Below are positions 51,194 to 60,314 of a DNA stretch of 64,000 nt, piece by piece. The stretch spans positions 5,872,531 through 5,936,530 of the forward strand of contig NZ_CP029188.1 of the NCBI RefSeq assembly GCF_003097515.1, written 5' to 3'. How positions within the stretch are numbered: position 1 is the stretch's first letter; each line of letters opens with the position of its first letter. A program made the position numbers and the translations under genes. Source of the DNA: Streptomyces tirandamycinicus (GTDB taxonomy: Bacteria > Actinomycetota > Actinomycetes > Streptomycetales > Streptomycetaceae). A model generated the notes under the pieces. It was not told where the DNA came from and searched no databases. It saw nothing but the letters and a program-made list of their open reading frames with translations.

Positions 51194-52114
51194 ATGCCCG
51201 CCGATCGGCTTCCGGCCCGGGGTACCCCGCGCGGCGTCGCCGTACTGATGACCTGTCACAACCGCCGGGAGCGGACACTCGCGGCCATCGCCTCGGTGTA
51301 CGCGCAGACCGGACTTCCCGCGGGTACCCGATGCACCGTCCACCTCGTCGACGCCGGCAGCGCAGACGGCACGGCCGACGCGGTGCGGGCCGCGTTCCCC
51401 GCCACCGACGTGCTGACGGTCGGCGCGGACGTCCACTGGGGCACCGGCACCAGGATCGCCGCCACCCGAGCCGATCCGGCGGCCCATGTGCTGTGGCTCA
51501 ACGACGACGTGGTCCTCGACCCTGGAGCCCTCACCGCGCTGCTCGACACCGCCGCCCCCCTGGACCGTCCGGCCGTGGCCGTGGGCGCCATGCGCTCCGG
51601 GGACGGCACCCGCACCACGTACAGCGGCTACCGCCTCGCCCCCGCCCGGCATAGGCCCCCGGCGCTGCGCCGGATCGAACCGGACCCTGGCAACGCGCAG
51701 CCGTGCGACACCTGCAACGGCAACGCCGTGCTGGTCACCGCCGCCGCCCGGCGCATCCTGGGCGACCTCGACCCCGCCTTCCCCCACCGCCTGGGCGACC
51801 ACGACTACGGGCTGCGCGCCCGCCGGGCCGGCATCCCGCTGCTGCTCGCACCCGGCCACGTGGGCACCTGCGACGACAACACCCACGCGCTGGCGGGCAC
51901 CTCGGCCGAACCCGGCCTCGACGTGCGCACCGCACTGAAGCGGCTGGCCTCGGTACGCGAACAGCCGCCGGCGCCCTGGTGGCGGTACTGCCGCCGTCAC
52001 CTGGGCCCCTGGGCCCCGCTGGTGTTCTGCTCCCCGTACGTGAAAACCGCCCTGCGCCGCCGGCCCGGAGCCTGGCCGCAGCACCCGACCGCGCCCCTGC
52101 GCGCGGACCCCTGA
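51194..52114 (+). CDS. Family 2 glycosyltransferase
   Basis: 306 residues, four bases after the dehydratase stop. GT-A fold with VAVLMTCHNRRERTLAAI at the start, HLVDAGSADGTADAVRAAF, the metal-binding LNDDVVLDPGAL, CDTCNGNAVLVT and the acceptor segment HRLGDHDYGLRARR. The similarity is to rhamnosyl/galactosyl-type GT2 enzymes of polysaccharide loci; the sugar donor cannot be told. The C-terminal 90 residues have Trp-rich helices and could be membrane-associated. Confidence 0.9.
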   Translation: MPADRLPARGTPRGVAVLMTCHNRRERTLAAIASVYAQTGLPAGTRCTVHLVDAGSADGTADAVRAAFPATDVLTVGADVHWGTGTRIAATRADPAAHVLWLNDDVVLDPGALTALLDTAAPLDRPAVAVGAMRSGDGTRTTYSGYRLAPARHRPPALRRIEPDPGNAQPCDTCNGNAVLVTAAARRILGDLDPAFPHRLGDHDYGLRARRAGIPLLLAPGHVGTCDDNTHALAGTSAEPGLDVRTALKRLASVREQPPAPWWRYCRRHLGPWAPLVFCSPYVKTALRRRPGAWPQHPTAPLRADP

Positions 52115-52184
52115 GCAACCGGCCACGCGGCCGCACCGGCGCCTGACCGTGCGGCCGCGGGCACCCGGTTCGCCCCCCGAGTGC

Positions 52185-53621
52185 ATGTCCCCCATCCCAG
52201 AACGGATCACGGTGCGACTTTTTCCCGTTGACCCGCAGACCCTGCTGATGCTGCTCACGGCGCTTGCGTTCGTGGGGCTGCTGCTGTGGGTCTTCGCCCG
52301 GCACTGCCGGATCGCGATCGCTCTGCTGCTGGGCTCCCAGGTCTGGATCGTCGCCGCCGGCGGGCAGCAGGCCGCCCTCGACTTCGGCGTGCGCGTGTAT
52401 CCGGCCGACCTCCTGGGCGTGTGCGCGCTTCTCGTCGCCGTGGTGCGCCTGCCCCGCCGGGGCCTGGCCGCCCGCGCGGGGCTGGGGGCGCTGCTGGCCC
52501 TCCTCGCCCTCACCGCCTGGTCCACCCTGCGGGGGGTGGCCGACTTCGGCCTGCAGGCCGCGGGCAACGACTCCCGCGTCGCCTTCTGGCAGTTCCTCGC
52601 CATCGTCCTGTATCTGGCCACCGCACCGCTGAGTGCCTCACTGAACCGGTTCGTCCCCCGGGCCTGGCTGGCCACCGCGGCCGCGTACGCGCTGCTCAGC
52701 GTGGCCGGCTGGGCGGACCGCGGACTGCATGCGGTCAACGCCCATCTCGCCGTCGACGGCGTGACGGTGGACGCCCGGCCGGTGCCCGCCGCCGCGGCGC
52801 TGGTCCTGGCCCAGGCCGCGGTGCTGCTGTCGGCGCATCCGCCCGCCCGCCGGGACACCGCGGCGGACCACGCCGTCCCGGCGGGCGGTCAGGGGCGCGG
52901 CAGGCACCTTGTGGCCGTGCTGTTCCTCCTCCTCCTCGTGGTCCTGCTCCAGCACCGGACCGTCTGGGTGGCCACCGCGACGATGGCGCTGGCCTGGTGG
53001 GCGCTGCGTCCCGCACGCGGCGGACAGCGCCTGGTGTCCGCCTGTGCGGGCGTGTTCGCCCTTGGTGTGGTGGCGCTGCTGTACACCGCCGGCGCCTTCG
53101 GCGCGATCGGCGGTTTCCTCGCGGACTCGGTCAGGGAGACCCAGGGCACCCACAGCACCTTCGTGTGGCGGCTGCTCGGCTGGCAGGAACTGCTCGACGC
53201 CCCGCGGACCGTCGCCCAGTGGCTGGTCGGCGCGCCGTTCGGGTCCGGCTACGAACGGATCATCGCAGGCGGGCTTGTCACGGTGTCCCCGCATGACTAC
53301 TACCTGCACATCATGCTGCGCCTCGGACTTGTGGGGCTGCTGGCGCTGCTGGTCGTCTATGTCCAGACCTTCCGGCGGCTCGGACGCCAGGGCCCCGCGA
53401 CGCTTGCCCTGCGCGTGGTGATGATCGGCCAGTTGGTGCTCTTCGTGTCCTACTCGGCCATTCCCGAGCAGGCGGTGCTGCTCGGGTTGTGCCTGTGGCA
53501 GGCGCGGGCCGCCGGCAGGTCGAAAGCGCCGGCCCCCGCGCCCGGTCCGGTGGCGCCCGTGCCGCGTCCGGCGCCCCTCGCCCCGCCCGCCGTCAAGGAC
53601 CGGGACCGCACGGCCCTGTGA
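52185..53621 (+). CDS. Wzy-like polysaccharide polymerase / O-antigen ligase family
   Basis: About 478 residues from ATG 52185; GTG 52212 is an alternative, and neither has a strong ribosome site. Ten or more membrane segments (LLMLLTALAFVGLLLWVFA, AVLFLLLLVVLLQ, LVSACAGVFALGVVALLY). A large loop contains TFVWRLLGWQELLD and GAPFGSGYERII, then SPHDYYLHIMLRLGLVGLLA, the pattern HD/HN-x-YL of the Wzy_C/WaaL family. It polymerises repeat units in the membrane. The C-terminal tail is Pro/Ala-rich. Confidence 0.8.
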   Translation: MSPIPERITVRLFPVDPQTLLMLLTALAFVGLLLWVFARHCRIAIALLLGSQVWIVAAGGQQAALDFGVRVYPADLLGVCALLVAVVRLPRRGLAARAGLGALLALLALTAWSTLRGVADFGLQAAGNDSRVAFWQFLAIVLYLATAPLSASLNRFVPRAWLATAAAYALLSVAGWADRGLHAVNAHLAVDGVTVDARPVPAAAALVLAQAAVLLSAHPPARRDTAADHAVPAGGQGRGRHLVAVLFLLLLVVLLQHRTVWVATATMALAWWALRPARGGQRLVSACAGVFALGVVALLYTAGAFGAIGGFLADSVRETQGTHSTFVWRLLGWQELLDAPRTVAQWLVGAPFGSGYERIIAGGLVTVSPHDYYLHIMLRLGLVGLLALLVVYVQTFRRLGRQGPATLALRVVMIGQLVLFVSYSAIPEQAVLLGLCLWQARAAGRSKAPAPAPGPVAPVPRPAPLAPPAVKDRDRTAL

Positions 53622-53664
53622 ACGGGAACCGGAGGAACAGCGGGGCGTGTAACGCCGCAATAAG

Positions 53665-53699
53665 TGACAAACCAGGCGACGGTTGATCACAATGGGCGG
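53665..53699 (+). promoter_or_regulatory. Candidate leaderless promoter of the FkbM gene
   Basis: TGACAA (53665-53670) and CACAAT (53688-53693) are 17 bp apart in an AT-rich patch. Transcription would start at the GTG 53700, with no Shine-Dalgarno sequence. Confidence 0.4.
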
Positions 53700-54446
53700 G
53701 TGACTGTTCTCCACCGGGCCCGCACAGCCGTGCAGCGCTTCGGCTTCGACGTGCACCGGTTTCCGCAGTGCTCCTTCGACTACCGCGCGGTGCAGCTGCT
53801 GCGCCACTCAGGCACCGATGTGGTGCTCGACGTGGGCGCGAACCGCGGCCAGTACGGGCACACCCTGCGGCGGTTCGGCTACCGAGGACGCATCGTGTCC
53901 TTCGAGCCGCTGCGCGCAGCGTTCGAGGCCCTGCGCCGCCGCGCGGCCCGCGACCCGTTGTGGACCGTGTTCCCGCACGCCGTCGGCGACGAGCGGACCA
54001 CCGTCACCCTGAACGTGGCCGGCAACAGCGGACTGAGCAGTTCCGTCCTGCCCATGCTGCCCCGGCATGCCCAGGCGTGCCCCGACTCCCGCTACGTGGG
54101 GCGCCAGGAGGCCGAGCAGTACCGCCTGGACGACCTGTGGCCGCAGCTGGCCGGACCCGGGGACCGCGTCTTCGTCAAGCTGGACGTCCAGGGGTACGAG
54201 GAAGCCGTGCTGAAAGGAGCCGACGCTCTCGCGCGCCGCTGCTGCGGTCTGCAGCTGGAGGCGTCCTGCGTCCCGCTGTACGAGGGCGGCCCCCTGCTGG
54301 AGAAGGTGATGGGCATGGCGCAACAGCGCTACGGACTGACCCTCATGGCGGTGGTCCCGGGGTTCACCGATCGACGCACCGGTCAGATGCTCCAGTGCGA
54401 TGTGGTGTTCCTCCGCGACCACGAGCCCGCATCCGGCCGGACGTGA
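53700..54446 (+). CDS. FkbM-family SAM-dependent methyltransferase
   Basis: 248 residues from GTG 53700; the frame is open from GTG 53664, which would add 12 residues over the promoter-like sequence. SAM motif VVLDVGANRGQYGHTLRRFGY, then IVSFEPLRAAFEALR, NVAGNSGLSSSVLPM and VKLDVQGYEEAVLKGA, as in FkbM enzymes. Those methylate hydroxyl groups of sugars or polyketides. Placement in an EPS locus suggests O-methylation of a glycan residue. Confidence 0.9.
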   Translation: MTVLHRARTAVQRFGFDVHRFPQCSFDYRAVQLLRHSGTDVVLDVGANRGQYGHTLRRFGYRGRIVSFEPLRAAFEALRRRAARDPLWTVFPHAVGDERTTVTLNVAGNSGLSSSVLPMLPRHAQACPDSRYVGRQEAEQYRLDDLWPQLAGPGDRVFVKLDVQGYEEAVLKGADALARRCCGLQLEASCVPLYEGGPLLEKVMGMAQQRYGLTLMAVVPGFTDRRTGQMLQCDVVFLRDHEPASGRT

Positions 54447-54777
54447 CACGCGGGCATTGACCACGGTGCCGGGTGCCGGGTGATCCGGTCGCGCCGACGG
54501 CCCCGTCCCCGCACCGGCAGGGGGAGGGGGAGCTGATCGCGCTCGGCCGCCACCCGGTACAGGGCAGCCGTGTGCGCACCGGGCGGCACAGCACCACGGC
54601 GAGTGCGACGGCCACCGGCACGAGCACGGCAGCGGGTACGGACCGGCCGGAGGCGATCTTCGAGAGGGCGACTGCCGCCGCATACACCGCGAGCCCCAGG
54701 GCCGCGTGCACCGCGTAGCCGCTCCACAGGCGACGTGCCTGAACGACACAGCCGCCCCGCCACGCCCACATCTGCAC
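54364..54777 (-). CDS. Possible small membrane protein (uncertain)
   Basis: An open frame of 137 codons with two hydrophobic segments (YAVHAALGLAVYAAAVAL; PAAVLVPVAVALAVVLC) in its first half; the second half is Arg/Gly-rich and overlaps the end of the FkbM gene by 83 bp on the other strand. GTG 54777 has no clear ribosome site. It may be real, or a worn remnant. The rest of the 54447-55017 gap shows nothing I can assign. Confidence 0.3.
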   Translation of the reverse strand: MQMWAWRGGCVVQARRLWSGYAVHAALGLAVYAAAVALSKIASGRSVPAAVLVPVAVALAVVLCRPVRTRLPCTGWRPSAISSPSPCRCGDGAVGATGSPGTRHRGQCPRVTSGRMRARGRGGTPHRTGASDRCVDR

Positions 54778-55017
54778 GACGAGACCGCTCGCATCCGTTC
54801 GATGTGACGCCGGTGTCAGCCGATCCGCGCTGCGGCCGCGTCACCTCCGAGGAGACCGCAACGGATGGCTGAGCACGGCAACCCTGTCTGATGGCCCGTG
54901 ACATGCCACGGGCGGAGTAATGGCGCTCTTGGCCCGTTTAGGCCGCTCACGCTGTGCTTGTCGATCAGGTCGTGTTTCAGGAGACCCGTGTGTACAGGTC
55001 GCGTGAGAGGAGCCAGC

Positions 55018-55671
55018 ATGAGCATCACCGCCATTGCCGACCCGACCAAGCCCGGTTCCCTCGCCCACCGCGCCCGCACACGGCGCTGGGCAGAACTACT
55101 GCGCTGCTTCCCCAACCTCGCAGACATGCGCGTACTCGACCTCGGGGGCACTCCACACGCCTGGCGTCTGTCACCAGTCCGCCCCGCTCACGTGGTGACC
55201 GTCAACCTCGACCCGAGCACCGCGCACCAAACAGAACCCGACATCACCCCTCTCGTCGCGGACGCCTGCACTCTCCTCACATCAGGTCACCTGGCAGGCG
55301 AACGGTTCGACCTTGCCTATTCCAACTCCCTCATGGAACACGTGGGCGGCCACCGCCATCGGCAGCAATTCGCCGAAACCGTCCACTCCTGCGCCGATCA
55401 CCACTGGATTCAGACGCCCTACCGATATTTCCCTGTCGAACCCCACTGGCTCTTCCCGGGAATGCAGTGGCTTCCCTTCCGCGCCCGCGTCGCCGTCTCA
55501 CAACACTGGCCCTACGGACACATCTCGAGCGCCAATCGACCACAAGCGACGCAAGATGTCGAAGAAGTCGAACTGCTGTCCGTGACCGAGATGCGCTCCT
55601 ACTTCCCTCAATCCCACATCTGGTTCGAGCGCTTCGCCGGTCTTCCCAAGTCGCTGGTCGCCAGGAAGTAG
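55018..55671 (+). CDS. Class I SAM-dependent methyltransferase, lower-GC gene
   Basis: 217 residues from ATG 55018 with GAGAGGAG upstream. MRVLDLGGTPHAWRL is the SAM loop, HVVTVNLDPS and FDLAYSNSLMEHVGGHRHR follow as motifs II and post-II. The base composition is visibly lower in GC, and A-ended and T-ended codons are more frequent than in the neighbours, a sign of recent acquisition. IS remnants begin 12 bp after its stop. The substrate is unknown. Confidence 0.8.
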   Translation: MSITAIADPTKPGSLAHRARTRRWAELLRCFPNLADMRVLDLGGTPHAWRLSPVRPAHVVTVNLDPSTAHQTEPDITPLVADACTLLTSGHLAGERFDLAYSNSLMEHVGGHRHRQQFAETVHSCADHHWIQTPYRYFPVEPHWLFPGMQWLPFRARVAVSQHWPYGHISSANRPQATQDVEEVELLSVTEMRSYFPQSHIWFERFAGLPKSLVARK

Positions 55672-55682
55672 CAGACTCCTGG

Positions 55683-55913
55683 ATGGAGCGATCCGGCTCC
55701 CGAACCCACGCTGAATCGGCCGCTCGCCTCGGACCTGCGGGCGCACTGCTCGTGCGGCTGGCGTGGCACGACCCGGCCACCGCCGTCCTCATCGAGATGC
55801 ACGACGAATGGATCGCCTTCCCCCACAGCTACCTCCCCGAGGGCGGCATGGACTCGATTTACCCCCAGACAGAAGATCAACCCGCCGCGGTTACACCACT
55901 ACAGGGGACATGA
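55683..55913 (+). pseudogene. Remnant of an IS256-type transposase C-terminus
   Basis: The 76-codon frame ends with a stretch (LLVRLAWHDPATAVLIEMH, then DEWIAFPHSYLPEGGM) resembling the C-terminal LRLAGAVLxExHDEW-RRYLSEGSM of streptomycete IS256-family transposases. The catalytic DDE core is absent. There is no upstream coding part in frame. Confidence 0.55.
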
Positions 55914-55919
55914 CCCGAA

Positions 55920-56128
55920 GACGAGCCAGGCTCCACGGGCCGCCGCGAGTCTTCCGCGCACCGCCACACCTCCTCGACCCACCCGGCCACCGCATCGTCG
56001 TCCCGCTCCACGGCCCGTCGGGCCGGGACCCGGCAGGACCATCCGTTGCGCACCAGCAGCTTCCGCACGCCCCGGATCGTGTAGGTCAGGTGGAAGCGAC
56101 GGCCGATCACCGCCTCAGTAATCCGGAG
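55920..56128 (-). pseudogene. Remnant of an IS630-type transposase (winged HTH part)
   Basis: On the minus strand ITEAVIGRRFHLTYTIRGVR, then KLLVRNGWSCRVPARRAVER and DDDAVAGWVEEVW match the second HTH and linker of IS630-family transposases. No DDE domain follows; the frame runs out at 55877. It abuts the IS256 remnant on the other strand. Confidence 0.7.
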
Positions 56129-56340
56129 GGGGTTTCTGCAGGTGTAAAAATTCCCCCGGGGCGGCTTTTGCGGACCGGGCCATGACGAGGGCGTGTCAGT
56201 TCCGAGCTGGAAGGATGCTGGGATACCCTTGGATTCGGCGCGGCTGCATCCGTAGATGCCGATCTCCGCTTCCTTTCGGGGTGCCGGCGTCGTATCCCAT
56301 CCGCCCGGCACGATCTTCAGCAAGTTTGAGGAGAGGCGTC
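56129..56340. other. Short gap after the IS remnants
   Basis: Contains an AT-richer part with TGTAAAAATTCCCCCGGGGCGGC (near 56142-56164, in part) including the palindrome CCCCCGGGG, and the ribosome site GAGGAGAGGCGTC before the next gene. Origin may be IS flank. Confidence 0.35.
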
Positions 56341-57045
56341 ATGCCACATCCCGGATTCTTCGTCCATCGTCTGCCCGTCGGGCCGGTCATTCCCGACCGG
56401 GACGCGCTCCTGCTCGAATTCTGCGCCGGGCGCCGGGTGCTGCACATCGGCTGTGCCGACTCACCGCTGACCGAGGAAAGGCTGGACGACGGCTCGATCC
56501 TCCACGCACGGCTGCTGAAGACCGCCTCCGCGGTGCTCGGGGCGGACATCGATGCCGAGGGAATCGAACTCCTGCGGAACCGGCTGGGCGGGGAGTACAC
56601 CGTCATGAACGTCGCCGACCCGGCCGACAGGTCCGTTGCCGCCGCGTTCAAGCCCGACGTCGTCCTGGCAGGCGACGTCATCGAGCACGTACGGGACGCG
56701 GCCTCGTTCCTCCGTGGTATCGCGGACCTGATGCGGGAGGTGGGAAACGGGGCCGAGTTGATTCTCTCGACTCCCAACGGGCTCGCGGTCAAGGGGATTG
56801 TCAACACCATGAGGGGGTGGGAAAGCATTCACCCGGATCACGTGTACGTATTCACCCCAGCTTCTTTGGCCCGCCTGGTCTCGGACTGCGGACTGCAGCC
56901 GAGCCGGTGGCTCTTCTACCACGTTTTCGGCCCGGGGAAGAGAGTCCGGGAACGTATTATGCGGGCCGTCTTTCGTGCCGCCGCCAAATTGCGCCCGGCA
57001 TTTTCCGAGGGTCTGGTTCTCGTCTGCAAGGCACCCTCGTTCTGA
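56341..57045 (+). CDS. Class I SAM-dependent methyltransferase
   Basis: 234 residues from ATG 56341. RRVLHIGCADSPLTEERL is the SAM-binding loop, GADIDAEGIELLRNRLGG motif II and FKPDVVLAGDVIEHVRDAAS motif post-I/IV, followed by ELILSTPNGLAVKG. It resembles methyltransferase-11/23 domain proteins common in polysaccharide loci, perhaps modifying a terminal sugar. Moderately lower GC than the left part of the window. Confidence 0.85.
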   Translation: MPHPGFFVHRLPVGPVIPDRDALLLEFCAGRRVLHIGCADSPLTEERLDDGSILHARLLKTASAVLGADIDAEGIELLRNRLGGEYTVMNVADPADRSVAAAFKPDVVLAGDVIEHVRDAASFLRGIADLMREVGNGAELILSTPNGLAVKGIVNTMRGWESIHPDHVYVFTPASLARLVSDCGLQPSRWLFYHVFGPGKRVRERIMRAVFRAAAKLRPAFSEGLVLVCKAPSF

Positions 57046-57105
57046 CCTCCTGAAGCCGGTCACGGTACGACCGTTCCCCTTCATGCGGCATGAGGTGGTT
57101 CCTGC

Positions 57106-58668
57106 GTGAAACACGCTGACGCCGACTGTGTCCCCGCGGTCGGAGCCCGGTCCGCTCTCCGCTGGCTGAGGTGGAACTGCTCCGGCTCCGCCGTCCTCCT
57201 GGTGCTCCAGCTCGCGTACACCATGTACACCGGGCGAACGGTGACGCCCAGTGCGTTCGGTGCGTACGCCATCGCGCTCACCGTGATCCAGTTGCTCGGG
57301 TACGTGTCCAACGGGGGACTGGCCACCTACGTACTGCGGGCCGGAGTGCTGACGCGGCCCGCCGTGCACGCTGCCTGGCGGCTCGGGACCGCCTGCGGGA
57401 TCCTCTGTTTCCTCGTGGTGCAGACGACCGCCCCGCTGATCGGCACGCTGTGGCACATGCCCGAAATGACGCCGCTGCTCCGCCTGCTGGGCTGCCAGTT
57501 CCTCGTACAGCCGGCCGCCACGGTCGTGATCGCCACCCTGCGTCGCACCGGGCGGGCCCGCACGGCGGTCACCTGTGAACTCGCAGGCCAGGCGAGCGGC
57601 ATCGCCGCCGGCGTGACACTGATCGCCCTCGGCTGGAATCCCCTCGGGCTGGCCGCCGCGCAGCCCGCGGCGGCGACCGTCACCCTGGCACTCGTCACAC
57701 TCAGGGTCTCCGCCCGGCCCGTGCTGCCCCCCGGCGCACCGGTCAGGGCGCGACAACTCCTTGTGCCTTCGGGCTTTCTGGCCGGCTTCGGGCTCCTGGA
57801 ATTCGCCAGCACCAGTTCGCCGACGTGGATGGCCGGGCACTTGTTCGGGGCGGGAGCCACCGGAGCCTACTCCCGCGCCGCCTACTTCGTCGGTCTTCCT
57901 TCCCAGGTCCTCTTCCAGGGCCTCAACTCGGCGGCCACTCCGCTGCTCGCCGAACGGCGGGCCTCGGACCGCCTCGTGGGCGGCCGTGCGGCGGAGTACG
58001 TCGTGTGCGCCGCATCGGCCGCCACCTTCGTCGGCTTCGGGGCACTGTGCGGGCTCGGACCCGCTGCGCTCGGACTGCTGCTCGGTCCGGGCTGGGAGCT
58101 CGCCACCGCCCTGGTGCCACTGACCGCGGCAGGCGCCGGCATGGCGCTGCTGTGCCGGTCGGGGATGATCATCGACCAGACCAGGCACGCGAGCAGGGCA
58201 GTGCTGACGACACAACTGACGGTGCTGTCGACCACGTTCGCGGGGATCGGCATCGCGGTCATGGAACAGAGCCTCGTCCTGCTCGCCGGCGCGGTGGCCG
58301 TCGGGCAGACGGCCGGACATCTGGTGCAGCTCGGCGGCTGGCACCGGGCCGGCCTGCTGCACACAGGGGCGGCGCTGCGCATGCACGCGATCCATGCGCT
58401 CATCGGCGGCGGACTGGGTGCTGCGGCCGCACTGGGGGGTTCCGGCCGGTCCCCGGCAGCCGCGATCGGCTACGGACTCGCTTGCATGCTGCCGGTCGTC
58501 GTGCTCTGTGCGCTCTTTCGCCGCTGGATCCCGCTCTACGCGGTGGCCTCTGCGGCCGGGATCCTGCGTTCTCCGGGAGGGCCTCGTGCCGGCCCCGAAC
58601 TTACCGGAGAAGGGGCCCGGCTCGCAGCCGCGGCCCATGACGATGTGAAAGACATCTCACGTGCCTAA
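57106..58668 (+). CDS. Wzx-like polysaccharide flippase (MATE/PST family)
   Basis: 520 residues from GTG 57106, with GAGGTGG upstream. About 12-14 hydrophobic segments (AVLLVLQLAYTMYTGRTVTP; LAGFGLLEFASTSSPTWMAG; LVLLAGAVAVGQTAGHLVQL). The layout fits PST/Wzx exporters, which flip undecaprenyl-linked repeat units. FASTSSPTWMAGHLFG and GAYSRAAYFVGLPSQVLFQG resemble the conserved central region of the family. The C-terminal tail is hydrophilic. Confidence 0.85.
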   Translation: MKHADADCVPAVGARSALRWLRWNCSGSAVLLVLQLAYTMYTGRTVTPSAFGAYAIALTVIQLLGYVSNGGLATYVLRAGVLTRPAVHAAWRLGTACGILCFLVVQTTAPLIGTLWHMPEMTPLLRLLGCQFLVQPAATVVIATLRRTGRARTAVTCELAGQASGIAAGVTLIALGWNPLGLAAAQPAAATVTLALVTLRVSARPVLPPGAPVRARQLLVPSGFLAGFGLLEFASTSSPTWMAGHLFGAGATGAYSRAAYFVGLPSQVLFQGLNSAATPLLAERRASDRLVGGRAAEYVVCAASAATFVGFGALCGLGPAALGLLLGPGWELATALVPLTAAGAGMALLCRSGMIIDQTRHASRAVLTTQLTVLSTTFAGIGIAVMEQSLVLLAGAVAVGQTAGHLVQLGGWHRAGLLHTGAALRMHAIHALIGGGLGAAAALGGSGRSPAAAIGYGLACMLPVVVLCALFRRWIPLYAVASAAGILRSPGGPRAGPELTGEGARLAAAAHDDVKDISRA

Positions 58669-58672
58669 GAGG

Positions 58673-59900
58673 TCAAGCCGCGACGGCCAGATCCGCCGAT
58701 GAGGAGGTGAAAGCGTGCTGTTCGTCGAAGGGCCGTCGGGTCTGCAAGCAGTGGTAGAGCAGGCCGATCATGCGGGTTGAACAGGGGCCGCTGGGCCTGG
58801 GCGTGCCAGTCGCCGCGTTTACGTCGGCGGCGGTAGTGCGCGGCTGCTCCTGGCGAGGCCGTGAGGGCTGCGAAGGCCCACTGGTGGGTGGTCAGGTGGT
58901 CGTTCTTGATGTAGCGGCGTCAGACGAAGCGTTTCTTGCCAGAGGCCCAGGTGATGGGGGCCGAGCCCGCGTATGCCTTCAGGGACCGGGCGTCGGCGAA
59001 CCGTGTGCGGTCATCGCCCGTCTCGGCGATCACCCGGGCGCCGAGCTGGACGCCCATGCCGGGGAAGCTGAGCAGGATCTCAGCGTCCGGTTGCTGGTGA
59101 AAAGAGGCGTTCAGTGCCTCGGTGAGGTCGTCGACGGCCTTGCGGGCTGCGTCCAACTGCGCGATCAGGGCGCGCAGTTGCTGGGCCTTTTCGTCCTCGA
59201 CCAGCGTGGGCTGGTGTGCCTGCTCGGCGCGCAGGGCGGTCTTGATGCGCTCGGCTTGGACGTCGATGCCGCGGCTGCGGCCTGCGCGCTTGAGGGCGGT
59301 CCGCTGCCGCTGCAGGATCAGCCGGGCTCCCGCGGTCGGCGTCGGTGCCGGAGTCAGCACCGTGCGGGCTTCGGGGCGGGTCAGGCCGCCCTGCTTGGCG
59401 AGGAAGGCGTCCAGCGCGACGGGGTAGTGGTCGCGCAGCAGCGAGCGGACCTGGTTGGCGATCCGCTGACGGGCCCAGACCGCGTCCTGCTGAGCGCGGT
59501 CTGGGACGGTGATGGCGCGGGCCGGCTCGCTGTCGTCGGGCAGCGGCCGGTGGGCGTGCATGCCGGTGCGCAGGATGTTGGCCAGGACCAGGGCGTCGCC
59601 GGGATCGGACTTCTTGCGGCTGACGCCGTGCCGGTCGCGGTAGCGGGCGGCGGCGAGCGGGTTGACAGCGAAGATCTTCCGCGTGCCGGTTCGCAGAACG
59701 GCCGCGAGCGGGCCGCTGGAGGCCTCGATGGCCACCGGTATCGGGGCATCGGGGCTGTCGCCGTGCTCGGCCGGCAGGTCCAGGAGCAGCCGGTAGCCGG
59801 TGAGATTGTCGCCCATGCGGCGCTTGGCCAGCAGGTCGCCCTCGTGGTCGACCAGGGCCATGCCGTGATGAGACTCCGCCCCGTCGACCCCGCAGAACAC
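58673..59900 (-). pseudogene. IS110-family transposase, inactivated by nonsense and frameshift
   Basis: The open part (59900-58920, 326 codons) has the RuvC-like DEDD N-terminus FCGVDGAESHHGMALVD, IEASSGPLAAVLR, HGVSRKKSDPGDALVLANIL, and the transposase-20 helix-hairpin LLSFPGMGVQLGARVIAETG. Translation stops at TGA 58920-58922 where FVRRRYIKNDHL is expected (a CGA to TGA change), and a one-base insertion in the GGG at 58774-58776 shifts the end. With both repaired the C-terminus reads MIGLLYHCLQTRRPFDEQHA to a stop at 58673. No terminal repeats are visible, normal for IS110. Confidence 0.85.
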
Positions 59901-60314
59901 GGTCGAGCCGTTCCCCTCTCATCGTGCGTGTGCGCAGGTGATAAGCCTGTGCGGGCCACCCGGCGACCTCCTCCCAGGACTCGATGGTCCGCCATCGCAC
60001 CAGCCGCTCGCGGCACCAGCGCACCACGGGGGCGCCGGTCTCGATCAGAGCTCGAATGGCTCGTGGAGTACGACGGGGTCACCGTGCGGCGGGCTCACAC
60101 CACGACGATCGACGTCCGGCACAGGTCGGCGGGATTCGTAGCGGCCCGAAGACACCGGGCGCCACCGCTCTTTCAGAAGGTCTCCCGGGACCGGGAAGCC
60201 AGAGGGGCCGGCCCGGTGCCCACGGGGGTGCTGCGAACCACACCACATCGACGGCCCGGACAGTCCCTGACGGGACCAACCGCAGCCGCTTACTCAAGGA
60301 TTAGGAAGCTGACC
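59901..60314. other. Gap between the IS110 remnant and the next glycosyltransferase
   Basis: No gene is supported. The minus-strand sequence just upstream of the transposase may be the IS left flank. TTACTCAAGGATTAGGAAGC (60287-60306) supplies the ribosome site AGGA for the downstream start and is AT-rich. Confidence 0.4.

Noticed and set aside
55877..56323. Intact 148-residue protein on the minus strand
   Set aside because: Only the middle part matches an IS630 transposase; the ends are non-homologous, so it is treated as a remnant.
60045..60300. Protein-coding continuation upstream of the 60315 glycosyltransferase
   Set aside because: The frame is open back to 58770 but crosses the IS110 remnant in antisense and contains no domain.
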